DNA from: Paenibacillus arenilitoris
GTDB taxonomy: Bacteria > Bacillota > Bacilli > Paenibacillales > Paenibacillaceae
DNA length: 64,000 nucleotides
Direction of reading: 5' to 3'
Assembly (NCBI RefSeq): GCF_014705655.1
Contig: NZ_JACXIY010000015.1
Span: forward strand, 62,001-126,000
Both the position numbers and the translations under genes were made by a program. The first letter of the stretch is position 1, and each line of letters starts with the position of its first letter. The notes beneath the pieces are model-generated. The model saw only the letters and a list, made by a program, of their open reading frames with translations. It did no database searches and had not been told where the DNA came from. Shown piece by piece: positions 15,957 to 25,816 of the stretch.

Positions 15957-17891
15957 ATGCCTACGACGGGGGTGAGACCACGAGTGGTTCGAACGGCACC
16001 GAACGGTTTAACGAAGGAACAATTGTACTTGTTTAACGAAGGAAGCTCCTATCACAGTTACCGCTTCATGGGCGCACACCTCATCAAACGGAGGGGAACG
16101 GGCGGCGTTCGCTTCGCCGTATGGGCGCCGAATGCCGCGGAAGTGCGCGTTATCGGCGACTTCAACCGATGGGACGGACGCAAGCATGTCATGGAAAGAA
16201 TGGGTACGACGGGCGTGTTCAGCCTGTTCGTCCCAAAGATAGGCGAAGGCGAGCTGTACAAGTACGAGATCGTTTCGGCGGACGGAAGCGCGATCCGCAA
16301 GGCCGATCCGTACGCTTTCTACGCCGAGAGGCGGCCGGGCACGGCTTCCGTCGTCGCCGGGCTGGGAGGCTACAAGTGGAACGACGCGGCTTGGTATGAG
16401 AGCAAGAGGAAGAAGCCCGCTTATTCCAATCCGCTTCTGATCTATGAAGTCCATCCCGGTTCCTGGAAAATCAAAGGGAAGGAAATGTTCCTGACTTTCG
16501 AAGAATTAGCCGAGCAGCTTGTCCCGTACGCCGCGGAATTGGGCTATACGCATATCGAGCTGATGCCGGTCGCGGAGCACCCGCTCGACCAGTCATGGGG
16601 CTATCAGATCACCGGTTTCTACAGCGTTACGAGCCGGTACGGCTCGCCGAAGCAGCTGATGGGCTTCGTGGACGAATGCCATCGGCACGGGATCGGCGTC
16701 ATTTTGGACTGGGTCCCCGGCCACTTTTGCAAGGACGATCACGGCCTGCGGCTGTTCGACGGGTCGCCGATCTTCGAAGGCGCCGACTCGAAGCGCGCCG
16801 AGAAGCCGCTCTGGGGAACGCTAGCCTTCGATTTCGGAAGAAGCGAAGTCGTCAGCTTCCTCATCTCTAACGCGATCTATTGGATGGATGTATACCATAT
16901 CGACGGCCTGCGAGTAGACGCCGTTGCCAGCATGATCAACCTGCATATGGACAAGCCGCCCGAGCTGTTCACCTACAACGCCTTAGGCGGACATGACAAC
17001 CTAGACGCTCTCCGCTTCCTGAAGAAGCTCAATGAAACGGTGTTTCATTACTACCCCGATACGCTAATGCTAGCAGAAGATTCATCCGCTTGGCCGGCCG
17101 TCACGTCGCCGACCTACCTGGGCGGACTCGGATTCAATTTCAAATGGAACATGGGCTGGATGAACGATATTTTGCGCTACATGGCGCTGGATCCGCCCGA
17201 ACGCGCGCATTACCACCATCTGATTACTTTCTCACTCCTTTACGCTTTTTCCGAAAATTACGTATTGCCTTTATCGCATGACGAAGTCGTACACGGCAAA
17301 CGCTCCCTGCTGAATAAAATGCCGGGCAGCTACGAAGAGAAATTTGCGCAGTTGCGCCTATTTTACGGGTATTGGATGACGCATCCCGGCAAGAAGCTGC
17401 TGTTCATGGGCGGCGAATTCGGTCAATTCGACGAATGGAAGGACGGCGGCATGCTGGACTGGATGCTGCTCGATTACGACATGCACGGCGGCATGCTCCG
17501 CTACGTCAAGTCGCTTAATCGGGCCTATGCGGATTTACCGTCCCTCTGGGAGAGGGACAGCGATCCCCATAGCTTCCAATGGATCGACGTTCATAATGCG
17601 GAGCAATCCGTCATATCCTTTATCCGTCGCGGTTTTTTGGACTACACCGTCATCATCGCCAACTTCTCCGGTAACGATTACCGCGATTATCGAATCGGCG
17701 TTCCGGAGCCGGGCACTTACCGCTCCGTCATCAATAGCAACGACATTCCGTATGGAGGCACGGAAGCACAACCGCAGCTAGGTTACCGCAGCGAGAGCGA
17801 CGCTTGGCACGGTCACGATCAGAGCATTTCGCTTCGTTTACCCCCGTTCACGTTCCTGTTGCTCACCTTAGATCCGGGGGACACACATTGA
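15957..17891 (+). CDS. glgB: 1,4-alpha-glucan branching enzyme
   Basis: GH13 enzyme that adds alpha-1,6 branches to glycogen; 644 residues from ATG 15957. An N-terminal CBM48-like domain ([20 protein letters not shown], about 47-66) precedes the GH13 barrel. Catalytic motifs are [10 protein letters not shown] (Asp nucleophile), [10 protein letters not shown] (acid/base Glu) and LSHDEV. GTG 15984 has an excellent site (GGGGGTGAG, eight bases away) and may be the true start, giving 635 residues. First gene of glgB-glgC-glgD-glgA-GH15, with a 16-base gap to glgC. Confidence 0.96.
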   Translation: MPTTGVRPRVVRTAPNGLTKEQLYLFNEGSSYHSYRFMGAHLIKRRGTGGVRFAVWAPNAAEVRVIGDFNRWDGRKHVMERMGTTGVFSLFVPKIGEGELYKYEIVSADGSAIRKADPYAFYAERRPGTASVVAGLGGYKWNDAAWYESKRKKPAYSNPLLIYEVHPGSWKIKGKEMFLTFEELAEQLVPYAAELGYTHIELMPVAEHPLDQSWGYQITGFYSVTSRYGSPKQLMGFVDECHRHGIGVILDWVPGHFCKDDHGLRLFDGSPIFEGADSKRAEKPLWGTLAFDFGRSEVVSFLISNAIYWMDVYHIDGLRVDAVASMINLHMDKPPELFTYNALGGHDNLDALRFLKKLNETVFHYYPDTLMLAEDSSAWPAVTSPTYLGGLGFNFKWNMGWMNDILRYMALDPPERAHYHHLITFSLLYAFSENYVLPLSHDEVVHGKRSLLNKMPGSYEEKFAQLRLFYGYWMTHPGKKLLFMGGEFGQFDEWKDGGMLDWMLLDYDMHGGMLRYVKSLNRAYADLPSLWERDSDPHSFQWIDVHNAEQSVISFIRRGFLDYTVIIANFSGNDYRDYRIGVPEPGTYRSVINSNDIPYGGTEAQPQLGYRSESDAWHGHDQSISLRLPPFTFLLLTLDPGDTH

Positions 17892-17907
17892 GAGGGAGTT
17901 GGTGTCC

Positions 17908-19074
17908 ATGGGCCAAAAAGAAATGATCGCAATGCTGCTCGCCGGCGGAGAAGGCAAGAGACTTGGCGTCTTGACGAAGGATTTGGCCAAGCCGGCCGTC
18001 TATTTCGGAGGGAAATACAGGATCATTGATTTTACGTTAAGCAATTGCGCGCATTCGGGGATCGATACGGTAGGCGTCCTGACGCAATATCAGCCGCTGG
18101 AGCTTAACCGTTACCTCGGCATTGGAAGTCCATGGGGGCTCGATCGACGCGACGGCGGCATGACGATTTTGCCGCCTTACGTGAAGCAGAAGGGCGGCGT
18201 CTGGTACAAAGGAACGGCGAATGCCATCTATCAGAATATGTCTTTCATCGAACGCTATAATCCGGAATACGTGCTGATTATCTCGGGCGACCACATCTAC
18301 AAAATGGATTACGAGCTCATGCTGCAGCATCACAAGCATACGGGGGCCGACGTCACGATCGCCGGCATCGAGGTGGATTGGAAGGAAGCGAGCCGGTTCG
18401 GCGTCATGCACATCGACGACGAGGACCGGATTACCGCCTTCGAGGAGAAGCCGAAAAACCCGACAAGCAACATCGCGTCGATGGGCGTTTATATTTTTAC
18501 CTGGTCGGAGCTTCAAAAATATTTGATCTACGACGAAGCCAGCCGCAATTCCAGCCACGACTTCGGCAAGGATCTCATCCCGGCCATGATGCGGGACGGC
18601 AAAGGGCTGTATTCGTATCCGTTCAAGGGCTATTGGAAGGATGTCGGCACGATCGACAGCCTGTGGGAGGCCAACATGGATTTGCTGTCGGACGAATCGC
18701 CGCTCGATCTGTCGGATTCGTCGTGGAGAATCTATTCCGTCAGCCCGAATCAGCCGGCGCAGCGGGTAGGGGCGGATGCCAAAATCACGTCGTCGCTCGT
18801 AACGGAAGGCTGCATGCTCGAAGGCGAGGTTAACCGTTCCGTGCTGTTCTACGGCGTGGACGCGGCCAAGGACAGCTTGATCGCGGAGTCGGTCGTCATG
18901 CCGAACGTCCGCATCGGCGAAGGGGCGCGAATCTATCGCGCCATTATCGGGGAAGGCGCGGTCATAGAGCCCGGCGTCACGATCGGGGGCCCGGAGGACG
19001 AGGCCATTACCGTCATTGCGGTTGATCAATACGTCACGGTCGATCATTTGCTGCGGGAGGTTGAGCATTCGTGA
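17908..19074 (+). CDS. glgC: Glucose-1-phosphate adenylyltransferase, catalytic subunit
   Basis: Makes ADP-glucose, the sugar donor for bacterial glycogen. 388 residues from ATG 17908. The nucleotide-binding motif [13 protein letters not shown] is at about 11-23, followed by [15 protein letters not shown], the [11 protein letters not shown] substrate loop and EEKP (about 180). The C-terminal left-handed beta helix has hexapeptide-like repeats ([19 protein letters not shown]). A TTG at 17899 in frame is possible, but AGGGAG is better placed for the ATG. Its TGA overlaps the GTG of glgD, so the two subunits are translationally coupled. Confidence 0.95.
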   Translation: MGQKEMIAMLLAGGEGKRLGVLTKDLAKPAVYFGGKYRIIDFTLSNCAHSGIDTVGVLTQYQPLELNRYLGIGSPWGLDRRDGGMTILPPYVKQKGGVWYKGTANAIYQNMSFIERYNPEYVLIISGDHIYKMDYELMLQHHKHTGADVTIAGIEVDWKEASRFGVMHIDDEDRITAFEEKPKNPTSNIASMGVYIFTWSELQKYLIYDEASRNSSHDFGKDLIPAMMRDGKGLYSYPFKGYWKDVGTIDSLWEANMDLLSDESPLDLSDSSWRIYSVSPNQPAQRVGADAKITSSLVTEGCMLEGEVNRSVLFYGVDAAKDSLIAESVVMPNVRIGEGARIYRAIIGEGAVIEPGVTIGGPEDEAITVIAVDQYVTVDHLLREVEHS

Positions 19075-20183
19075 AACACAAAATGCTAGGCGTCGTTAAT
19101 TTGATCCACGAAACGGATAAGCTCGAGCGCTTGACGCAGGGGCGCTGCCTGGCGACCGTTCCATTCGGGGCAAGGTACCGGCTGATCGACTTTATCCTGT
19201 CGAGCATGGTGAATTCCGGCATTTCGAACGTCGCGGTATTCGCGCATACGAAATACCGTTCGCTCATGGACCATCTCGGCACGGGGAAGCCGTGGGATTT
19301 GCAGCATCGCCAAGGCGGATTGTTCGTACTGCCGCCCGCCGCCGACGACATTCAGGAATTCAGCCGGGGCGACTTGTACCACTTCTATCAGCATCGCGAC
19401 TATTTCTACCGCTCCGCCCAGGAATACGTCGTGGTCGCGCGCAGCCATATGGTATGCAACATCGATTTCGAGAAAGTGCTGCAGTTCCATGTGCAGCGCG
19501 AGGCGGACATTACGGTCGTCTGTAAGCGACAGGACGACCTTCTGTCCGGCAGGGCGCGCAAGGTGGGCTTGGACGGTGACGGCCGCATTACCGCGATCCA
19601 GGACCATTACGGCCGAATGGAAAGCGACGTCAGCTCGATGGAGATGTATATCATGCGCAAGGAACTGCTCATGGAGCTCGTGGAGACGTCGCTCGCGCAA
19701 GGACAGGACCATCTCGTCCGTCACGCAATTTTATCGCGTTTAGACAAGCTGAACGTATACGGCTATCTCTATGAAGGCTACTTAGGCGTAGTCAATACGC
19801 TGACCAGCTATTACCGCAACAATATGAAGCTGCTGAACCCGCAAGTATGGAAGGAGCTGTTTTTCCAGCCGGGACCGATCTTCACGAAGGTCAAGGACGA
19901 GCCGCCGGCCCGCTACCTGGAAGGCTCCAAAGCGGTGAATTCGATCATTGCCAACGGCTGCCAGATCGAAGGCACGGTTGTGGGCAGCATCCTGTTCCGC
20001 GGCGTCCACGTCCGGAAAGGGGCGGTCGTCAGCAACAGCATCATTATGCAGAACGGCATAATCGGCATGAACAGCATCGTCCAGCACAGCATATTGGACA
20101 AAGACGTGCGGGTCGAAGGCAATCGGGACATTCGCGGAGCCGAAAGCACGCCGTTCCTGGCCGGAAAGAGGAAAATCATATAA
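19071..20183 (+). CDS. glgD: GlgD, regulatory/second subunit of ADP-glucose pyrophosphorylase
   Basis: 370-residue homologue of GlgC that forms a heteromer with it in Bacillus-type systems. The start is GTG 19071, four bases overlapping glgC. The catalytic GG-x-G-T/K-R-L loop is not conserved: the equivalent region reads [16 protein letters not shown]. The [14 protein letters not shown] fold motif is kept. This matches GlgD, regarded as having little activity alone but stimulating GlgC. The C-terminal beta-helix repeats ([20 protein letters not shown]) are intact. Confidence 0.94.
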   Translation: MKHKMLGVVNLIHETDKLERLTQGRCLATVPFGARYRLIDFILSSMVNSGISNVAVFAHTKYRSLMDHLGTGKPWDLQHRQGGLFVLPPAADDIQEFSRGDLYHFYQHRDYFYRSAQEYVVVARSHMVCNIDFEKVLQFHVQREADITVVCKRQDDLLSGRARKVGLDGDGRITAIQDHYGRMESDVSSMEMYIMRKELLMELVETSLAQGQDHLVRHAILSRLDKLNVYGYLYEGYLGVVNTLTSYYRNNMKLLNPQVWKELFFQPGPIFTKVKDEPPARYLEGSKAVNSIIANGCQIEGTVVGSILFRGVHVRKGAVVSNSIIMQNGIIGMNSIVQHSILDKDVRVEGNRDIRGAESTPFLAGKRKII

Positions 20184-20232
20184 TGCGCTCGCTTAATGCG
20201 AACAGAAAGCGCCAATTGGAAAGGAGTTTCCG

Positions 20233-21699
20233 ATGAACATCCTATTCGCGGCCTCCGAAGCCGTTCCTCTCGCGAAGACCGGCGGTCTCGCCGACGTTGC
20301 CGGGGCGCTCCCGAAAGCGCTGAACAGACGCGGCATCGATGCTAGAGTCGTACTGCCGAAATACGAGGAAATACCGGAAGCGCTGCTCGAATCGTTCGAG
20401 CAAGTGGCCCATTTCAACGTTTATTTCGGCTGGCGCAAGCAATATTGCGGCCTGTTGAAGGGCAGCCTTGACGGCGTCGTCTATTACTTGATCGACAACG
20501 AGTTTTATTTTAAGCGGAGAGGCTTATACGGTTACGGCGACGATGCCGAGCGGTTCGTATTTTTCTGCTTCGCGGTCATGGAAGCGGTCCGTTATATGGA
20601 CTTCCATCCTTCCGTCGTGCATTGCCACGATTGGCAGACGGGCCTCATTCCGTTCCTGCTGAAGACCAGGTATGCGTACGATCCCGCTTGGGCCTACGCA
20701 AAGTCGGTATTTACGATCCATAACCTGAAATATCAAGGCTTGTTCGGCATCGACCTGCTCAAGGAGCTGCTCGGCACGGGCGACGACATGTTCACGTCCG
20801 ACAGGCTGGAATTCCACGGCGCGGCCAGCTGCATGAAGGGCGGGCTGGTCTTCGCGGACAAGCTGACGACGGTAAGCGGCACGTACGCCGAGGAAATCCA
20901 AACCGATTATTTCGGGGAGGGACTCGATTCGCTGCTGCGCTACCGCTCCGGCGACTTGATCGGGATCGTCAACGGCATCGACGACGAGCTGTTCGATCCG
21001 ATGAACGACCCGGCGCTGCATAGCCCGTACCGCGATTCCCTGAGCCGCAAGCGCAAAAACAAGGTCGAGCTGCAGCGGGAGCTCGGGCTGCCGCAATCCG
21101 AAACGGTGCCGCTTATCGGGATCGTATCCCGTCTCGTCGAACAGAAAGGGTTCGATCTCATCGCCGCCACCTTCGAGGAGCTGCTGCAGCTGGAAGATGC
21201 CGAGTATGCCATATTGGGCGCTGGCGAAGAGCGTTACGAGCATTTTTTCAAGGAGATGGCTACGCGTTACCCCGATAAGGTGGCATTGCGGCTCGGTTAC
21301 GACGATCGGCTGGCACGACTCATCTATGCGGGCTCGGACTTGTTCGCCATGCCGTCGAAGTTCGAGCCGTGCGGGCTCAGCCAGCTGCTGGCGCTGCGCT
21401 ATCGTTCGGTGCCGATCGTTCGCGAGACGGGCGGGCTCAAGGACACGATACAAGCCTACGATGAATATACTGGCGAAGGAAACGGCTTCAGCTTCGCCAA
21501 TTACAACGCGCATGATTATATGTACACCGTCCGCAGGGCGCTGTCGCTCTATCGTAATGAAGAAGCGTGGAAGCAGATCGTCAGGAACGGCTCCAAGGAG
21601 GATTACAGCTGGAACCGTTCCGCCAGAGCTTATATATCCGTTTACTCTCAGCTTGCAGCGCACCGAAAGGAGAAGGAGCCATGGCCCGTCATCTTGTAA
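20233..21699 (+). CDS. glgA: Glycogen synthase (ADP-glucose)
   Basis: GT5-family glycosyltransferase that extends alpha-1,4-glucan chains from ADP-glucose; 488 residues. The ADP-glucose-binding motif KTGGLADVAGALPKAL starts at residue 16, HCHDWQTGLIPFLL is at about 135, and the C-terminal EPCGLSQLLALRYRSVPIVR motif with the catalytic Glu is at about 375. AAAGGAG precedes ATG 20233. The last 19 bases overlap the next gene, and the operon order BCDA is that of Bacillus. Confidence 0.96.
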   Translation: MNILFAASEAVPLAKTGGLADVAGALPKALNRRGIDARVVLPKYEEIPEALLESFEQVAHFNVYFGWRKQYCGLLKGSLDGVVYYLIDNEFYFKRRGLYGYGDDAERFVFFCFAVMEAVRYMDFHPSVVHCHDWQTGLIPFLLKTRYAYDPAWAYAKSVFTIHNLKYQGLFGIDLLKELLGTGDDMFTSDRLEFHGAASCMKGGLVFADKLTTVSGTYAEEIQTDYFGEGLDSLLRYRSGDLIGIVNGIDDELFDPMNDPALHSPYRDSLSRKRKNKVELQRELGLPQSETVPLIGIVSRLVEQKGFDLIAATFEELLQLEDAEYAILGAGEERYEHFFKEMATRYPDKVALRLGYDDRLARLIYAGSDLFAMPSKFEPCGLSQLLALRYRSVPIVRETGGLKDTIQAYDEYTGEGNGFSFANYNAHDYMYTVRRALSLYRNEEAWKQIVRNGSKEDYSWNRSARAYISVYSQLAAHRKEKEPWPVIL

Positions 21700-23666
21700 T
21701 CGGCAACGGAAAGATGCTGCTCAATCTGGACCGGCATTGCTTCATCCGCGATATTTATTATCCCTTCGTAGGGCAGCTCAACCACGTGGGCGGACAATAC
21801 TGCCGTTTAGGCGTGTGGATTGAAGGGACTTTCACCTGGCTGGATGAGCCGGAGTGGAGATTCGATCTTGATTATATCGAGGATTCGCTGGTCACGAACA
21901 TTACGGCGAAGCACGAGAGGCTCGGCATCGAGCTATACATGAACGACGGCATCCACCAGCGGGAATGCATATACATCAAGAGAGTCGTCGTCCGCAACAG
22001 ATCCGATCATCCGAAGGAGGTCAGGCTGTTCTTCCATCAGGACCTGATGATCGACGGCACGGAGGTCGGCGACACGGCCGTCTATTACCCGGAAAACCGG
22101 ACGTTGTACCACTATAAGCGAAACAATTATTTCATGTTCAACGGCTTCTCGGACGAAGGCGGCATTATGCAATATTCGACCGGCATCAAGCGGTTCCAAT
22201 CGGCGGAGGGCACTTGGCGCGACGCGGAGGACGGCGTCCTGATGGGCAATTCGATCGCGCAGGGCTCCGTAGACAGCACGATCAGCTTCCGCACGAGCGT
22301 GCCGCAGGGCAGCGAGAAGTCGATCTATTACTGGATGTCCATCGGCCAAAACCTCGAGGAAGTGAAGGAGCTTAACCAGTACGTGCAGGAGAACCATCCG
22401 GAGAAGCTGCTCAGCCGCATGGTCATTTACTGGAAGCATTGGCTGAGGCGGGCGGAGACGGACCTTGGCGACCTGCCTCGCGACGTCGTGCGCATGTTCA
22501 AGCAAAGCCTGCTGCTCGTCCGAACGCAGATCGACGAGAGAGGCGCGATCTTGGCGGCGAACGACACCGATATTTTGCAGTATAATCGGGATCACTACAG
22601 CTATATGTGGCCGCGCGACGGAGCGCTCATCGCCGATGCGATGTCGATGGCCGGCTACCAGAGCGTCATCGCGCCGTTCTTCCATTTTTGCGCGCAAGCG
22701 TTGTCCCCGGAGGGCTACCTGTACCATAAGTACAATCCGGACGGGACGGTAGGCTCGAGCTGGCATCCTTATATCGTGCAAGGGAGCAGAAGGCTGCCGA
22801 TCCAGGAGGACGAGACCGCGCTCGTGCTCTTCGCCCTGTGGAAGGACTATTCCCGCAACCAGGTCATCGAGCTGCCGCAGTCGCTCTACAGCAATCTGAT
22901 CCGCAAGGCGGCTTCGTTCCTGAGCACGTACGTGGAACCTTCGCTGTCGCTGCCGAAGCCGAGCTACGATCTGTGGGAGGAGCGATACGGCATTTGGACG
23001 TATACCGCCGCTTCCGTATACGGCGGCTTGATGGCGGCGTCGTTCTTCACCGATTTGTTCGGCGATTACGAGCGAAGCGACCTTTACAAAAACACGGCCG
23101 AAGCCATCAAGCAAGGCATCGTCGCGCATTTGTGGGACGAAGAGAGCGGGCGCTTCGCGCGCGGGCTTATCCAGAAGGATAACCGCTGGGTGAAGGACAT
23201 GACGCTCGAGAGCAGCTTGTTCGGCGTATTCGAGTTCGGCGTGCTGCCCGTCGACGATTACCGCGTCGTGCAGACGATGCGCTCGATCAAGGAAGGCCTG
23301 CAGATCAAAACGCCGATTGGCGGCATCGCCCGCTACACGAACGATTATTACTTTCAGCAATCCGGCGAGATCGATCGCGTTCCCGGCAATCCGTGGATCA
23401 TATGCACGCTGTGGGTCGCGAATTTCGAAATCGAATCGGCTTCGACGCTCGAGGAGCTGGCAGGGCCCAGGCGCACGCTGCAGTGGGTAGCCGACCAAGC
23501 GCTGGAGAGCGGGCTGCTGCCGGAGCAGCTCAACCCGTACGACGGATCGCCGCTTTCCGTCGCTCCCCTCACCTGGTCGCACGCGACTCTCGTGCACAGC
23601 GTCTGCAAGTATGCGGAGAAGTATAAGCGGCTGCAGGAACGAGAAAATACGCGAGGCTACGAATAA
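21681..23666 (+). CDS. Glycoside hydrolase family 15, glucoamylase-type
   Basis: 661-residue cytoplasmic (no signal peptide) GH15 protein. An N-terminal beta-sandwich domain (about 1-250, GNGKMLLNLDRHCFIRDIYYPF) precedes the (alpha/alpha)6 barrel. HYSYMWPRDGALIADAM, IQEDETALVLFALWKDY (general acid Glu) and LLPEQLNPYDGSPL followed by PLTWSHATLV (general base Glu) are the family signatures. AAGGAGAAGGAGCC precedes ATG 21681, inside the end of glgA. It sits where B. subtilis has the glycogen phosphorylase glgP, so it probably releases glucose from stored glycogen or trims chains. Confidence 0.93.
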   Translation: MARHLVIGNGKMLLNLDRHCFIRDIYYPFVGQLNHVGGQYCRLGVWIEGTFTWLDEPEWRFDLDYIEDSLVTNITAKHERLGIELYMNDGIHQRECIYIKRVVVRNRSDHPKEVRLFFHQDLMIDGTEVGDTAVYYPENRTLYHYKRNNYFMFNGFSDEGGIMQYSTGIKRFQSAEGTWRDAEDGVLMGNSIAQGSVDSTISFRTSVPQGSEKSIYYWMSIGQNLEEVKELNQYVQENHPEKLLSRMVIYWKHWLRRAETDLGDLPRDVVRMFKQSLLLVRTQIDERGAILAANDTDILQYNRDHYSYMWPRDGALIADAMSMAGYQSVIAPFFHFCAQALSPEGYLYHKYNPDGTVGSSWHPYIVQGSRRLPIQEDETALVLFALWKDYSRNQVIELPQSLYSNLIRKAASFLSTYVEPSLSLPKPSYDLWEERYGIWTYTAASVYGGLMAASFFTDLFGDYERSDLYKNTAEAIKQGIVAHLWDEESGRFARGLIQKDNRWVKDMTLESSLFGVFEFGVLPVDDYRVVQTMRSIKEGLQIKTPIGGIARYTNDYYFQQSGEIDRVPGNPWIICTLWVANFEIESASTLEELAGPRRTLQWVADQALESGLLPEQLNPYDGSPLSVAPLTWSHATLVHSVCKYAEKYKRLQERENTRGYE

Positions 23667-23689
23667 ATTCGCGAAAAAAGGGATGGAAG

Positions 23690-23719
23690 AGAAACCATGT
23701 GCGTTCGCATATGGTTTCT
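23690..23719 (+). terminator. Terminator of the glycogen operon
   Basis: AGAAACCATGTGCG (23690-23703) pairs with CGCATATGGTTTCT (23706-23719), followed by TTGTC. It starts 24 bases after the GH15 stop and lies before the convergent cyclase gene. Confidence 0.75.
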
Positions 23720-23781
23720 TTGTCATGCCGGTCGCATAGGAGGCGTAGCCGCCATTTGACGCGGATCGGGCCGCTCGGCCT

Positions 23782-25671
23782 TCAAGCTTGCGGCCCGCCG
23801 TACTTTTTGACGAGAGAGGAGAGCGTAAGCAGCGGCCAAATATAATTGTTGCTGGCGTAATGCACATAGACGCTGCCCGGCAGCCCCGCCCCCGTCGGAT
23901 AGGTGTACGTCCAATCCCGCCTGTCGAGCGCCGCCAGCAGCGCATCGGCGCCTTTCCCGAGCTCGGCCGTCGGCTTGTCATGGACGGCGATGAGCGCGTC
24001 CAGTGCCCATGCGGTCTGGGAAGGCGTACTGGCCCCGAGCGGGACGTAACGCTTCAGCTTATCGCTGAGGCAGGACTCCCCCCAGCCGCCGTCTTCGTTT
24101 TGGATTGCCAGCAGCCATTTGACCGCTTTCGTTAAGGCTGGATGGTCGCTGGCGATTCCGACCGCCTTCAGCCCCTGGATCGCGGCGCCCGTTCCGTGAA
24201 TATAAGCGATGCCCCATCTTCCGTACCAGCTTCCGTCCCGCGTCTGCTGCGACAGCACCCATTGCACCGAATCGTCGATCCATTGCTGGCCGAGCGACAT
24301 GTCGAGCTCTTGCCCGAGAAAGGCCAGCATGCGGCCCGTCAGGTCGACGGTCGACGGATCCGTCGCGATGTCCGACGCGCCTTCGAAGGCGAAGAAGCTT
24401 GCGGGAAGCGAGGCGCCTTTCCTCTCGAACGCGGGCCACCCGCCGTCGTCGTTGCGCATCGCCAGCACCCAGTTCAATCCCCGCTGCCAGTCGGCATCCC
24501 CGCCGGTCACGCGATCGATATAAGGGCGGACGGCCCGGAGCGCGGCGACGCTGTCGTCGACGTCCGGATAGATCGTGTTCGCCTCCGAGAACCCCCAGCC
24601 CCCGGGCTGCGTATCGGGCTTGCGGATCGCCCAATCTCCAAGACGCGTCTGCTGCTTCGGCAGCAAGTATGCGCCTGCCCGCTCCATTGCCGGACTTGTT
24701 CCTTGAACGCCGGCTTCCCGGAGCGCGTAGCCGAGCATGGCGGTATCCCATATTTCCGAGGATGCGATCTGGATATGCGGTTTGTCGAGGCATAGCAGCG
24801 AACGGATGCCTCGCAGCAAATGCTCGATGACGGGGGAATGTTCCGGATAGCCCGCCGCAAGCAGCGCAAGCGTCATGAGCATCGTCGCGGTGGAATACGT
24901 AAGCAGCGTCCCGTTCGGTTCCACCCGATCGAGCATAAAGGTTACCGCTTGCTCTTCTGCCGTAGGCGAACCCGAGGTGAGGAGACTCGATAACGGGAGC
25001 GTCGAAAGAAATCCGTTCAGCGCGGATATCCAGGTGGAGTCGTTCGCGAAGGTCCGGGAGCCGCCGAGAAATAAATCGGTCAAATCCGGCAAGTAAGCGG
25101 AGCGCCTGGCATATTGCCTGTTCGCCATGATCAGCGTCGGGATCAGGTGGACGCGGGCGTGGCCGGATAGCGAGAACAGGTCGAGGCCGAGGCCGTTGTT
25201 CGAGAAGAAGGCTTCCAGCGGGATGCGAAGCAGCAGCGGCCATTCCGCTTGGCCCGTCGCGGCCAGAATGACCTGCGTCAGCAGCGAGCGGACCTGCGAC
25301 AAGCCGCCCTGCGAGCGGATGAATTGCTTGGCCAACTGGATGCGAGGCTCCCATTCGCGATTGTAGCCCGCGCAGAGAAGCGCGTAGCAGGCTTCGGCCG
25401 TCGCGTCCAGGCTGCCTTCCTTCTCGTCCGGATACAATTGCCAAGCGCCGCTGGCCAGCTGCTTGGAGGCGATCCGGGCGGCAAGCGCCCGAATAAGCGT
25501 CTCGTCGGACCGGCCGAGCGCGCGCAGCAAAATAATGTAATGGCTGTCCGTCATCGTCCCGGAGTCGAAGCACATCCGCCATGCCCCGTCGCCCGATTGC
25601 CGGCGGAGCAGCTCGCCCGACAGCTCGCCAATCCTTTCGCGGATTCGGTGCATATCCATTTGCCGTTCCAT
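23782..25671 (-). CDS. sqhC: Squalene-hopene/sporulenol cyclase-type terpene cyclase
   Basis: 629-residue class II terpene cyclase. The catalytic acid motif is DVDDS (D-x-D-D type) in the NTIYPDVDDSVAALRAV region. QW-type repeats occur throughout: QPGGWGF, NDDGGWPAF, TRDGSWYGRWG, NEDGGWGE. Length and domain plan match sporulenol synthase SqhC of Bacillus (about 630), which cyclises a tetraprenyl-type substrate in spores. A squalene-hopene cyclase role is the alternative. ATG 25671 is given; ATG 25659 (MDMHRIRE) has a better-spaced AAAGGATGG. The gene is isolated, convergent with the glycogen operon. Confidence 0.85.
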   Translation of the reverse strand: MERQMDMHRIRERIGELSGELLRRQSGDGAWRMCFDSGTMTDSHYIILLRALGRSDETLIRALAARIASKQLASGAWQLYPDEKEGSLDATAEACYALLCAGYNREWEPRIQLAKQFIRSQGGLSQVRSLLTQVILAATGQAEWPLLLRIPLEAFFSNNGLGLDLFSLSGHARVHLIPTLIMANRQYARRSAYLPDLTDLFLGGSRTFANDSTWISALNGFLSTLPLSSLLTSGSPTAEEQAVTFMLDRVEPNGTLLTYSTATMLMTLALLAAGYPEHSPVIEHLLRGIRSLLCLDKPHIQIASSEIWDTAMLGYALREAGVQGTSPAMERAGAYLLPKQQTRLGDWAIRKPDTQPGGWGFSEANTIYPDVDDSVAALRAVRPYIDRVTGGDADWQRGLNWVLAMRNDDGGWPAFERKGASLPASFFAFEGASDIATDPSTVDLTGRMLAFLGQELDMSLGQQWIDDSVQWVLSQQTRDGSWYGRWGIAYIHGTGAAIQGLKAVGIASDHPALTKAVKWLLAIQNEDGGWGESCLSDKLKRYVPLGASTPSQTAWALDALIAVHDKPTAELGKGADALLAALDRRDWTYTYPTGAGLPGSVYVHYASNNYIWPLLTLSSLVKKYGGPQA

Positions 25672-25816
25672 CCTTTGCTTCGTTAGTTGCTAAATGTATA
25701 TGCGGCTTCGGCGCGCCCTACTTCTCCTTTATAAGCAAATGTAATGAGAAGGATAGAGGATTCGAATTTCCCATTTGCCATCCCCCGCTCTATAGTTAAA
25801 GAACGGCATCGACAGG

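Noticed and set aside
21933..23981. 682-codon minus-strand frame under the GH15 gene
   Set aside because: Arg/Val/Ala-rich antisense shadow with no family pattern; the GH15 gene on the other strand has catalytic motifs.
24059..25582. 507-codon minus-strand frame in another phase of the cyclase gene
   Set aside because: The true phase has the DVDDS and QW motifs; this phase is Arg-rich and patternless.
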